Positions 9,623 through 21,600 of a stretch of 64,000 bases of DNA are shown here, piece by piece. Every line of letters begins with the position of its first letter. Position 1 is the first letter of the stretch. The notes under the pieces were generated by a model. It was not told where the DNA came from, made no database searches, and saw only the letters and a program-made list of their open reading frames with translations. Both the position numbers and the translations under genes were made by a program. The DNA comes from Mantamonas sphyraenae (lineage: Eukaryota > CRuMs > Mantamonadidae), in contig JAPMXV010000054.1 of assembly GCA_026936335.1 (NCBI GenBank), forward strand, positions 310,001 through 374,000, given 5' to 3'.

Positions 9623-11883
9623 TCACTTTCCCAGCAACGGCTGCGTCGGATCCTCCTCTTCTTCATCGTGAGGGCCCGACTCTTCGCTCCTGGTGCCCGT
9701 GGTCCCACTGTGCAACTCATCGCTGTTGCTGGAGCTCACCACCACCACCACGTTTTCCATCTGCGTGCTGGACCCACTCAAGGCCGAGCTGTTGCCCATG
9801 CCACCACTGCTTGCGCCGTCAGCCCTGCCACTGCCACGCCCAAGGTCCACGTACACGCTGTCCAGCGGTGTGTCCGGCGGCACCCCTCCCATGTCCACAA
9901 TCATGGCGTCCAACGCCTGCACACACTGCTCAAACTCGGGCCGTGCCGTGGGCTCTGTGTGCCAGCACGCGCGACACAGGTCGATAAACGCCTGCGGGAA
10001 GCCCTTGGCCAGGATTTGTGTGTCGCGCAGCTTCGGCCTCAGCCTGTTCTGCACCACCCCCATGATGATTTGTGGCTGGTTCAGCCCGTGGTACAATGGC
10101 TTGCGTGTCATAATTTCCCACAGGATGATGCCAAACGAGTACACGTCTGCCCGGTGGTCGTATCGGTTGTGTGCCAACAGTTCCGGTGCAGCCCACGCCG
10201 CAGTGCCGACAAATGTCATTGTCTTGTCGTCCTCCTTGAAGCGAGCCAGCCCAAAGTCGCCCACCTTGACCGTGTAGTCCTGCGCCACAAGCAGGTTCAA
10301 CGACTTGAGGTCCCTGTGAATGATCTTGGGTTGCCTCGAGTGCAGGTACGCCATGCCGGCTGCACAGTCCCGCGCCATGCGTACGCACAGCATCGGGTCC
10401 AGTGTTTCCCCCTTGTCGTGCAGCACTCGGAAGAGCGAGCCCCTGTGCATGTACTCCGTAACCATTGCCAGCTGCGGCGGCTCGATGCATCCGCCCAGAA
10501 ACTGGCAGATGTTGGGATGGTGCAGTTGCTTCATCATCACCAATTCCTTCTTGAATGCTTCCAGCTCCTCCATGCTCATTGTGTCCGACTTCAGAAACAG
10601 CTTCTTCACAGCCACCTCCTGTCCATTGTTCCAGTAGCCATGGAACACTTCCCCTGCCCCTCCCTGGCCGATTTTGCGTCCCACGTTGAGCTCCGAGTAC
10701 GCAATCTGAAACTCCTGGCTCACCACTCCCTCCAGATCCTTCTTCAGCAGCGGATTCATCAGGCCCGCGTGCAGCAACGACTGCGTCTCCCCGTCCGTGC
10801 CTCCGCCACACCACGCACACAACGAACCACAGAACGACGCTGTCGTGTGAATGCCGATGTTGCGCCAGTGCTGCGAGTCCTTGCGCACGCAGTGGAACAG
10901 TACCAGCGGGTACAGGCCAAAGTAGATAGTGAACACCACCGCAAAGAAGCATGTGGCAGGCGCTGAACTGCCCGACAGGATAAAGATGCACGTGAGCACA
11001 GAGAATACGTTGCCTGCCAACAGCAGCCACAGCAGAGGCATGATCGCCCGTCGCGCCCGCATCATGGTCGGCCCGTTCGGCGCATATTGGTAATACAGGA
11101 AGATGGCGTACAGCACACCAAAGGCACCGTAGTGAGCTAGTCCCAACTGAGCCCAGTGATCCGAAAACAGCTCGTGCACCTGGAAATGGAACCCAAAGAT
11201 CAAAAGGCACTTGGGCAGGTAGTCAATCGCGATAATGATGCTGCTGATCGTCACTGAGATGCGGTACGACCGCGGCGAGATCTCCTGTGTGATGATTGTG
11301 TGTCATGCGTGCATGTTAGCTGTGTCCCTGTCCTCGTAGCCGGCTTCTGCGCTGCTGCAGACGACGAAAAATCCGCGGGAACTGTGCGGCGACTCGCGTG
11401 GACATGCGCGGCTGGGCGCCGTCCATAGGCCACTGCCATGCCACGCACATGCACGCTGTGGAATCGTCCTTGGCGGTTCCGCTTCCCATCGCCTGGTCCT
11501 TGCACACGTACCCTTTGGAACAAGAACAGGAGAATGACCACCTCCATGAACTGGAAGAGCTCGTCCACGGAGACGTAGAGCCAGGTCATCAGCGTTTCAC
11601 TCGCCCCTAGCCGTGCCACAGCTGGTACCAGCAGGGACAGAAGGCAGAATGCACACAGCCACTGCAGGGCACCGTGGTAGAACGGCAGCAGCACTGTCGA
11701 GATGTCCAGCATCCCTGCCAGCGCCGCCTTGTGTTGCCGGTTGGTGTAGATGACCATCGCTGCAAAGAACGTCAGCGTGAACATCCACATGATCACCATA
11801 AAGTACGACACCGACCCCCCGGCTGATATGGGCTGGAAAAACACACCACACCCGTCTGTGTAGTCTATGTTGAGGTGTGTCAT
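9623..11883 (-). CDS. Seven-transmembrane receptor fused to TKL-family protein kinase
   Basis: Two exons, 11883-11512 and 11284-9623, join in phase 0 over a 227-nt intron (donor GTACGT, acceptor CACAG) into a 677-residue protein. Three membrane spans are encoded by exon 1 and four by exon 2, giving seven in about 240 residues with no large extracellular domain. The kinase begins near residue 320 with the Gly loop IGQGGAGEVFHG, then VAVKK, catalytic HRDLKSLN near 453, DFGLARFK, and an APE-type segment AAPELLAHN; its closest type is the tyrosine-kinase-like (TKL) group. All catalytic residues are present. The last 90 residues are Gly/Ser-rich and then acidic, possibly regulatory. It probably signals directly from a sensed ligand to Ser/Thr or dual-specificity phosphorylation. 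ATG 11883 is the only sensible start before the first span. Confidence 0.8.
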
Positions 11884-12101
11884 GTCAATGCCGGTTCGTT
11901 TTGCCACGACTTGCGCTTCTCGGGATCCCCGCTCTCGTCCACCTCCCCTGTACCTTTGTCTGACTTTGTGCCTTTCTGTCTGTGTGTGTGTGGCTATGTG
12001 ACAGAGTCTACTCTGGCGTGGATGCATTTCCAGCGCACCCTCATCTGCTCCTGTCACGCAGCTGCCCTGCTCCACCCAACGCCGCCTCCACTCGCTCCCC
12101 A
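11884..12101. promoter_or_regulatory. Divergent promoter between receptor kinase and MYST acetyltransferase
   Basis: These 218 bp separate two divergent start codons and include GT-rich and pyrimidine-rich stretches. No TATA-like element is obvious. Confidence 0.4.
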
Positions 12102-13668
12102 ATGAGTACGCTGGACGGAACCCCTGCCGAATCTGGCCAGGGCGACGACATTGCCCTCGGCTATCGTGCTCCCTGTCTTTGGTCGCACGACCAGCAGTAC
12201 CGTATGTGCAGTGGCATGGAAGCCATGTCTCATCGCCTTTGGACCCCCCCTCCCAAACCCAGCACCTCACACGCCCGTGTGCCTGACACTCGACCTCACC
12301 CGCCTTTCCCACTCGTCTCCTGCTGCAGACATGGCCGAAGTCATCGACACCCGCCAGGGAGACACAGAAACAGAGTACTACGTGCACTACGACGGCTGTA
12401 CGTGCACTCCATGCCACCACTTTCCGCGCGGAAACGCTGACCCTTGACTTCCCCTTTTTGCCTGCTGCGTTGTGTTGATCCCCCCCACCCCGGCCTTACC
12501 GTCCTCCTCCAAATCCCCGCACACAGTCAACAAACGCCTCGATGAGTGGGTGACCGCAGACCGCCTGGACAAGAGCAAGGAGCCTGTGGCCGCGTCGTCG
12601 AGCAGCGACGGCGACGGCAACAGCGCCAGCAAGACACGTCACCAGAAGCGCAAGCACGACCAGATGCACCACGTACAAAAGAGCCTGGACGAAATGACAC
12701 CCACCATGCGTGCACTGGAGAAGGAGCACGACGAGGCCACCAAAGTCAAGAACATCGAGCGCGTGCACCTCGGCAAGTACGAGATCGAGACCTGGTATTT
12801 CTCCCCTTTCCCAGAAGACTTTGCCAAATGCCGCTGCCTGTACTTTTGCGAGTTCTGTCTCCGGTACATGCGCAGCACCACTTCCTTGGCTCGCCACCGC
12901 CAAAAGTGCTCTCTCCGTTGCCCGCCGGGCCCGGAAATCTATCGCAAGGACCAATACTCCTTCTTTGAAGTCGACGGCAAGAAGCAGAAGATTTACTGCC
13001 AAAACTTGTGTCTCCTGGCCAAAATGTTTCTTGACCACAAGACACTGTACTACGACGTGGAGCCTTTCCTCTTTTACATTCTCTGCGAGTGCGACTCGCG
13101 CGGCTGCCACATCGTCGGCTACTTCAGCAAGGAGAAGGAGAGCGTCGACGAGTACAATCTCGCCTGCATTTTGACCCTTCCTCCCTACCAGCGCAAGGGA
13201 TTCGGCAAAATGCTCATCAGCATGAGCTACGAGCTCAGCAAGAAGGAAGGCAAGGTCGGCAGCCCCGAGAAGCCCCTCAGTGACCTGGGGCTCCTTTCCT
13301 ACCGTAGCTACTGGACTGTCGTCATCCTTGATCTCCTCAAAAAGCAACAGGGCGCCCTTAGTATCAAAGAAATCAGCCTCCTCACTAGCATGTGCGTTTC
13401 ATCGCGCGCAGCCCACGTTTCCCGCACTCCCCGCACTCCCGCACTCACACCCACGCGACGCATGCTTCATGCTTCCCACAGCAAAACAGAAGACATCATC
13501 TCCACCATGCAGTCCTTGGGCCTTCTCCGCTTTGTCAAAGGCGCACACTTTATTTCTGTGTCCACCAAGCAGCTCGAGAGCTTCAACAAGGGGTCCCAAT
13601 CTCGCTTTGTGGACCCAAAGGCCATCGACTGGACCCCGCACGTGTGGACAGCAGTGAAACGCCGATGA
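12102..13668 (+). CDS. MYST histone acetyltransferase, TIP60/ESA1 type
   Basis: Four exons (12102-12201, 12329-12397, 12527-13391, 13482-13668) give 406 residues. Introns of 127, 129 and 90 nt have donors GTATGT, GTACGT and GTGCGT. The splice joins rebuild conserved text exactly: QQYHMAEVI, then HYDGFNKRLDEWV, then LLTSIKTEDIISTMQSL. Residues about 34-75 are the chromo-barrel (Tudor-knot), followed by a charged linker, a C2HC finger (CEFCLRYM...HRQKC), and the acetyl-CoA fold. Catalytic Cys270 (NLACILTLP) and Glu304 (SPEKPLSDLG) are 34 residues apart, as in ESA1. The acetyl-CoA loop is YQRKGFGKML. The enzyme should acetylate H4 or H2A in a NuA4-like complex. The third intron is a multiple of three with no stop, so it can be missed by gene finders. 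Confidence 0.93.
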
Positions 13669-13677
13669 AATTTCATC
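13664..13677. repeat. Perfect 14-bp palindrome between convergent stops
   Basis: GATGAAATTTCATC reads the same on both strands and spans the 7-bp gap between the two convergent stop codons. It contains the MYST stop on one strand and one of two tandem in-frame TGA codons ending the dehydrogenase on the other. Confidence 0.7.
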
Positions 13678-14860
13678 ATCCGGTAGTATATTCCAGAACC
13701 ACTTGCACAGCCTCCTCTTGCCTTGTGCGCAACATGTCATAGGCCTCACCTGCCTGTGACACAGCCACACGGTGACTGATCAGCTTGCTCGGCTGACACA
13801 CAGCAAGCAACTCCCACACCGTTTGCAGCCGCCTCTTCTTTGTCCATCGACCCATCATCTCCCCCGGAATCTCGCTCACCTGTGCCGCGCAAAGGTGCAT
13901 GTGACTCCTGTGGAATTTGGCCCCAAGGTGGAGCGGTACCGTGTTTTCACCGTAAAACGACCCAATGACCACCCGTCCGTGCTTTCCTGTGCACCGCAAC
14001 GCATTGTCCAGCGCCTTACTGTTTCCACTCACCTCGAACGTGAGATCGGCCCCACACGCATGCGCTTCTTCCTCTCCTTGAAGACACTGCAGCACCTCCT
14101 TCACACACCCGTCCTTGTCCACCCCCACACTGTGCGTCGCCCCCAGATTCAGAGAGTATTGTCGCCTTTGCTCGATTCCATCCACTGTCACCAGCGACGT
14201 CAGATGGAACCGCGTCAGCAGGTCTGTCAGAAGCAGACCAATGATCCCCTGCCCAAACACGGCCACCTGCTCTCCCATCTGCGGCCGGCCCTTGTGCACA
14301 AGGCACAACGCTGTTTCCATGTTGGCCAGAAACACAGCGTCGTCGTCTTCCACCCCATCTGGCACCACCTGCAACGCTTCTGCGCACGCCACAAAGTGCG
14401 ATTCGTGCGGGTGGAACGCAAACACTCGTGTGCCCGTCCTCATCTTGCTCACTCCTTTGCCCACAGCCACGACAACGCCCACCACACAGTATCCGTACTG
14501 CACGGGGAATTCCAGACCATCCTCCGTCTGCAGTGCCTCGATGTTCTCCTCTGCGCACAGCTTTCCCGCCTCCCCAAGAAACACCTTCATCTCTGTCCCC
14601 GAGCTGATTGCACTCACTGTCGTTTCCACAAGCACCTTCCCACGACCCACTTTCAGCTTCACGCGCTCTTCCACCACCTCCACCTTCCCGGCCTCTGCAA
14701 ACCACACGCTCTTTCGCTCCACCTCAACCACCTGCACCTCTTCGCCTTCCACATCCCGCCGCTGCCGTTTTGCATCTGCGAATTTCGTCACACGTGCAAT
14801 AGGTTCCGTGCCCCATTGTCGCTGGCCAGTGTCAGCGTCACGCCACATGTCACATGCCAT
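13676..14860 (-). CDS. MDR-family NAD(P)-dependent dehydrogenase (BchC-like)
   Basis: This 394-residue single-exon protein is a medium-chain dehydrogenase. The N-terminal half carries a GroES-like fold with VSAISSGTEMKVF and a GYCVVGVVVAVGKGV segment. The Rossmann half contains VAVFGQGIIGLLLTDLL, the dinucleotide-binding loop, then an acidic residue at the end of beta-2 (VDGIEQRR). The SSGTE opening resembles the bacterial bacteriochlorophyllide dehydrogenase / threonine-dehydrogenase-like branch. The four-Cys structural zinc lobe of classical ADHs is absent. An extra N-terminal 60 residues is charged and probably unstructured. The substrate is unknown. The gene ends in tandem TGA stops 7 bp from the convergent MYST stop. 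Confidence 0.7.
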   Translation of the reverse strand: MACDMWRDADTGQRQWGTEPIARVTKFADAKRQRRDVEGEEVQVVEVERKSVWFAEAGKVEVVEERVKLKVGRGKVLVETTVSAISSGTEMKVFLGEAGKLCAEENIEALQTEDGLEFPVQYGYCVVGVVVAVGKGVSKMRTGTRVFAFHPHESHFVACAEALQVVPDGVEDDDAVFLANMETALCLVHKGRPQMGEQVAVFGQGIIGLLLTDLLTRFHLTSLVTVDGIEQRRQYSLNLGATHSVGVDKDGCVKEVLQCLQGEEEAHACGADLTFEVSGNSKALDNALRCTGKHGRVVIGSFYGENTVPLHLGAKFHRSHMHLCAAQVSEIPGEMMGRWTKKRRLQTVWELLAVCQPSKLISHRVAVSQAGEAYDMLRTRQEEAVQVVLEYTTG

Positions 14861-15176
14861 TCCCCAACCCCTTCTTTGCCTCCCCACCCTCCCATTCCTC
14901 GCCGCATCCACTCGCCAAACACACCTCCTGCCTCCACTTCCTCCTCTTCCACCCCGTGGCATTCATCCTCCTCCCTCTCTTCATCTTCTCGACGCCGTTT
15001 CGACCCTCCGAAACTCCCCGCCCTCGTGTCCGCCTCCGCATCCCCTTCCTGCTCTTCCTGCCCTCCTGTCGTCTCCTTTGCGTCCATTCCGCTCTCTTCC
15101 TCACGTTGTTCCTCTCTGCTCATCCTTCTTCTTGTCTCCTTCCCTGCGTTGGCTGCGCCAGGGGAAAACTACGGAC
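14861..15176. promoter_or_regulatory. Divergent 316-bp region, pyrimidine-rich on plus strand
   Basis: This is one of the longest intergenic gaps in the window. The plus strand is strongly C/T-rich up to the Rab14 start, with few purines until about 15150. No ORF with sensible homology or RNA structure is seen. It probably holds promoters for the dehydrogenase (minus) and Rab14 (plus). Confidence 0.4.
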
Positions 15177-16327
<1,151 letters not shown>

Positions 16328-16525
16328 TGTCTTTCAACAACAACAACAACATCATCATCATTCATCTCCAGCCTCCTGCTCTTTCTTTTGTCCTCACCTG
16401 CCTGTGTGTGCTTGCCATCACACACCAGTCTTGTCCCCCTGCTCCCGTCCCCTCTCTTTTCCCATCCCCCAAATGTCTGTCTGTCTCGGTTTCCATCCCA
16501 CCTGGAGCCAACCGAATCCCGAAGA

Positions 16526-18567
16526 ATGTTTGCTCGCAAGACCTCCCAGCTGGCAACCAAGGCCACGCCTGCTGCCTTCCAAGTCGCCCGCAGCACCCTT
16601 TCCACCTCTGCCCTTGCGGCTTCCGAAGACAATGAACGCGACCCGCGTCTTGACGAGGAGCGCTTCGGCGAGGACTACGACGTGGTCGTTGTCGGAGGCG
16701 GGCCGTCGGGCCTTGCCACCGCCATCCGCTTCAAGCAGCTCTGCGAGAGCAGGGGCAAGGACTACAACCTCGTCCTCGTCGAAAAGGGTGCCGAGATCGG
16801 TATGTTGTCCTCTCCCTTGGCCCTGTCCCACACATACCTCCTGCCCCATCGTGCAATCTCGTTTCGGAGTGCTCGCTCGCCGAATTTTCCCCTCCGCCCA
16901 AACTTCCCGGCTTCCTGTTCTTGTTCTTGCTTTGCCTCTGCCCCGCCCCCCAGTGTCCCCTGTTCCTCCCGTGTGGCCCTGACACCTTCTCTCTCGCTCA
17001 TGACCCCATCCATTCCATGTCCGTTTCGCCCTGCTTCCCTGCAGGCGCTCATATCCTCTCCGGCGCTTGCATCGAAACTCGCGCTCTCGACGAACTGATT
17101 CCGGACTGGCAGGACCGCGGCGCGCCCTTGCACACCAAGGGCCAGGTCGACAAGTTCACCTGGATGCTCAGCGAGACCACAGCTGTGCCTCTGCCCGTTC
17201 CGCCCCAAATGCACAACGAGGACAACTACATCGTCTCTCTGGGCAACGTTTGCCGCTGGCTTGGCGACCAGGCCGAAGCCCTCGGCGTCGACATCTTTCC
17301 GGGCATTGCCGCCTCCGAGGTCCTCTACAAGGATGGCTACGTCAACGGTGTCGCCACCAACGACGTCGGCATCGACAAGGCCGGCAAGCCCAAGCCCACC
17401 TTTGAGCGAGGCATGGAGCTGCGTGCAAAGATGACCGTCTTTAGCGAAGGCTGCCGCGGCCACCTCACAAAAACCCTTTGGGACAAGTACGACCTCCGCA
17501 AGAATGCCCAGCCCCAAACCTACGGCATTGGCATCAAGGAGCTCTGGGAAATCGACCCGGAGAAGCACCGCCCGGGCTACATCGAACACACCGTCGGCTG
17601 GCCCCTCGACTTTTCCACCTATGGCGGCTCCTGGATGTATCACTACGACGAGAACCTCGTCTCCATCGGCTTTGTCATTGGTCTCGACTACAAGAACCCC
17701 TACCTCAACCCTTACCGCGAATTCCAGCGCTTCAAGCACCATCCGCAGATCAAAAAGCACCTCGAGGGCGGTCGTGTCATCTCCTACGGTGCTCGCGCCA
17801 TCTCCGAGGGTGGTCTCCAATCCATCCCCCAGGTTGCATTCCCCGGGGGTGTCCTCACAGGCGACACTGCGGGCTTCCTCAACACACCCAAGATCAAGGG
17901 CACCCACAACGCCATGAAGAGCGGCATCCTCGCCGCAGAGGCCATCTTTGATGCCCTCGAAAAGGCCGAGCAGACCGGCTCCGAGCAGCTTATGGCAGAT
18001 ACCTACCAGGAACGACTCCAGAGCTCCTGGCTGTGGGAAGACCTCTCCCAGGCCCGCAACATCCGTCCAGCGTTCCAGTACGGCTTCTTTGCAGGCATCG
18101 GCTATTCTGCCATCGACACCTATCTCCTGCGTGGCAAGGCTCCGTGGACTCTCTCGTACAATCATTGGGACAATGAGGCCACCGAAGAGGCCAGCAAGCA
18201 CACGCCCATCGAGTACCCCAAGCCTGACGGCAAGATCAGCTTCGACCTTCTCACCAATCTCACCCGCAGTGGCACCAACCACGACCACGACCAGCCTGCT
18301 CACCTCACCCTCAAGGACCAGGACGTTCCGGTCAACATCAACTACAAGAAGTATGCCGGCCTCGAAAACCGTTTCTGCCCGGCTGGCGTCTACGAGTATG
18401 TGCCCAAGGACGGCGCGCCCGAGAACCCGGGTCCCGAGCACATGCGTCTCCAGATCAATGCCCAGAACTGCGTCCACTGCAAGACCTGCGATATCAAGGA
18501 CCCCACACAGAACATCAACTGGGTCAACCCGCAGGGTGGCGAGGGCCCAGCCTACGGCTCTATGTGA
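16526..18567 (+). CDS. ETFDH: Electron transfer flavoprotein-ubiquinone oxidoreductase
   Basis: Two exons (16526-16799, 17045-18567) separated by a 245-nt intron (GTATGT...CTGCAG) give 598 residues, close to the human length. The splice restores VEKGAEIGAHILSGACIE. The first 30 residues are Arg/Ser/Ala-rich without acids, a mitochondrial presequence. The FAD loop DVVVVGGGPSGLATA is at about 52-65, and the middle matches the family closely (GWPLDFSTYGGSW, PKIKGTHNAMKSGILAAE). The single 4Fe-4S cluster ligands are Cys536 (FCPAGVYE) and Cys567, 570 and 573 (CVHCKTCDIKDP). The enzyme sits in the inner mitochondrial membrane and passes electrons from ETF to ubiquinone in fatty-acid and amino-acid oxidation. 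No missing residues are seen. Confidence 0.97.
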
Positions 18568-18630
18568 GCATCTCGAATGCACATTGCGGTTCATTTGATT
18601 CTTTTCCCAATGTCCACTCAATTGCGCTTA

Positions 18631-21600
18631 TTATTGACGCGTCACGCGTCCTCCTTGCGTCAGCAGTGGCGAGTCGATTTCCTCCTCCTCTTCCTCACTG
18701 TCCTCCTCTTCGTCCAGCTGCTTCTTTTGCTGTTTCTTCTTCTTCTTGCGCTTCTCCTCCTTCTTTGCGCGGCGTCTTGCCTCCTCCTCCTCCTCCAATT
18801 CTTCTGCGCTCTTGCCTGCCTTGGCCGCTTCCTCCCGCGCCGCCTCTGCCGCCGCTCGCACCACATCCATCATGTTGGCCTTGCCCTGTGCCTGCTTGCG
18901 GCGCAGCTTCTCTCGCAGTGCGCCTGGGCTGTCCATCTTGGGGCTTGGGCTGGCGCTCTTGGATCCCGTTGCAGCAACTTCGCCTGATGCCACCTTGGCC
19001 CTCAGCGCCGCCCATCCCTTGCCTCCCGCGGGTTTCTTCTCCTTGCCTTCTTCCTCTTCGTCGTCGTCGCCGTACTCCAGTCGTCGGAAGGATGGCATAA
19101 ACAGCTCCACCAGCACGGGGTTGAGCAGCGCCATCGCCTGATCTCCTTTCTCTTCCGCATCTTCCTCCAGCTTCTCCAACTTCTCCAGCATCTCGCTCAG
19201 CAGCGTGAAATCCACCTCGACGTACTCGTCCGCATCGTCGTCAAAGTACTCCAAAGCCACCTCGTTCACCTGCTCCAGCACCTCTTCTGCTTCAAGGAAC
19301 TCCTTCTCCGCTTCCACGGCCTGCACACGCTCCCACAGTCCGCACACATTGTCTGGGTATCGTTTGCGCAGTACATCCTTGGAAATCTGCTCAAACACAG
19401 CCATGCGTCGCTTGCCGCCCGTCAGCGCAAGGCCAAACTTGTCCTTCAGGGTCAGGCCGCCTGCGCCCGTGGACGAACGGCGTCGCAGCTTCTCCATGGT
19501 CTTTTTCTTCTTCTCCTCGTTCTCTTGCAGACGCTTGAGCACAACTTCGTCCTTTTCCTCCAGCGTGTCGGTGTCAAACTCGTTCAGGCTCATGGGTTTG
19601 ATCACAGTTGCTCCGCGCAAGCGCGATGCGCCTCCCGGTGCGTTCAGCGACGCTGCAATCTCTTCCAACTCCTTGGCACGCTCGCGCGTGGCCTTTTCGT
19701 GTTCGTCCTTCTGTTCCAATTCCTTGTTGTAGTACTTGCTGATGTCCATGCCCTCGTCAATGACCTTTTTCAGATCAAAGGCGCTGTCCTGCTTCTCTAG
19801 TTGCGCCTCGCTGACCAGCGCCGTCGGTGCTTCCAGTCCCTCCTTGTCTTTCTTGTCCTCTTTGGCAAAGTCCAGCCCTGTGCCCAGCACAGCTGCAGCC
19901 ACCGCGTCGAAGCGGCCTGCCGCACGGTTCTGGTTGGCCGAGCCCTTGGACATGCTGTAGCGTCCTTTGCGCGATGCCACATACTTTTCCCACTTGCTGA
20001 TGCCCCACAGGTAGAACAACAGCGCGACAAACATCAGTGAGAGGGCGAAGTTGAGCACAAACAGGCCCACGGTGAGCGCCGTCTTTTCGTCCTCTGTCGC
20101 CTCGTTGCTGAAGAACATCATGCCTGCCATCAGTGTCATGCATGTCACGAGCAAGGTGTACGTTTCCAGGCGCGTGTGCAGCGGATGCTTGAACGGACGC
20201 GCGTACAGGTGGAGAATCAGACCCGAGAGGATGATCCACAGGCCGAGATAGATCTGTGTAAGCGGTTCGTCCTTGAAGAAGATCACCACCAGAACAATGA
20301 TGATCTTGCGGATGAGAACGACCAGCTCCCACCAGTAGCGCTTGCCTACGTAGCCGTGAGTGAGCAAGTCGATCTTGGGGAAGATCTTTGGATTCTTCTT
20401 GCTCTTCCACAGAAGGTAGCCAAAGAATGCAGGGAAGCCGACGAGGTAAATGATGACGGCTATGATGGCCAACACACGCCACGCTTGGTACTCTGGGTCG
20501 TGGCATGAGATGCTGAGGTCCTCCTGCAGCAGCAGGATGTTCTTTGTCTCGTCGTACAGCTTGCAGTTGAAGAAGGTCAACACGTTGTTGGTGATCACGG
20601 GGAACACGATAAAGATGCCGGCCACAGAAACGCGAATACAAAAGGTGTTGAAGTCAAAGAGCCACTTGGAGGTGATCTTGCCCGTGACCTTCTTGGCGAC
20701 CCAGGCGCAGCCGTACACAATCAGGGGGACCATCACGCACACAATGGGCACCAACGTGTACGACACAAACTTGTCGTAGTAGGTCCACTTGGTGGTGCAG
20801 TCCAGTGGCTGCTGGAACAGTCCAAAGTTGGTGATACCGCTGATCTGGAAGACTGTGGACATGAGGCCGCTCCAGCGCATGCGGAAGTCACCGATGAACG
20901 CCAGCACCTGCATGTAGTTGAGCAGGATCTTCTTGATGATGGCACGGATACTCTTGCGCTTGCCCTGGCCACGTCGTGCCAGCGAGATGATGATGTAGAT
21001 GAGCGCCAGGAGGGTGCCCACCACGTACAGCCAGCTCACCGCCTCGGCGTCACATTTGTGGCAAGTTGTTCCGCGCTTGCCGTATCCTGGGTCACACAGT
21101 GAGCAAAGTGGACCGTGGTAGCCCTCTGCACAGGTGGAGTTGCCTCCACCCAGGCAGGCGTCCGGATTGGGGCAGCGAACAAACTTGGCTTCGGCCAGAT
21201 TGAAGCTGAAGTAGCCCGTGCCGGTTGTGTAGCCGCCATCCTTGCTCTGGCTGCACACGCCACCAGGAGGGCAAATCTGGCAGTCGCCATTGGTAAAGGC
21301 GTTTTCGTAGTAGCCCTCGGAACACAGACACTGGCTGGCGTTGGTTGCCCCGAGGATGCCGTTGGTGTCCCTGTAGGCACGGCAAGGCTCACACTTATCC
21401 TGGCCCGGTTTGGGTTGGTAGCCAAACTGGTCGCAGGCAAGGCAAGGCGAGCCTGGAGTGATGGAATAGTGACCTGGCGAGCAGAAACACGAGTCTTTGG
21501 TGCCGGTGGGCTCGGAGTTGGGTCGGTACTCGGGGCATGTGATGAAGGTCAGGGCCTTGGGCAGCACGAGCGGAGTCAACTGCGCGTCGTTGCTGATCAC

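Noticed and set aside
9573-9626. Start of the exostosin-like gene at 9626, overlapping the kinase stop
   Set aside because: An overlapping stop-start is a bacterial operon habit. The next ATG gives a compact type II anchor without overlap.
11884-12420. Upstream extension of the receptor-kinase exon 1 frame
   Set aside because: The frame stays open but crosses the MYST gene antisense, is low in conservation, and lies before the ATG next to the first membrane span.
16762-18621. A 619-residue open frame on the minus strand opposite ETF-QO
   Set aside because: ETF-QO on the plus strand is conserved residue by residue. The opposite frame is a by-product of GC-rich codon use.
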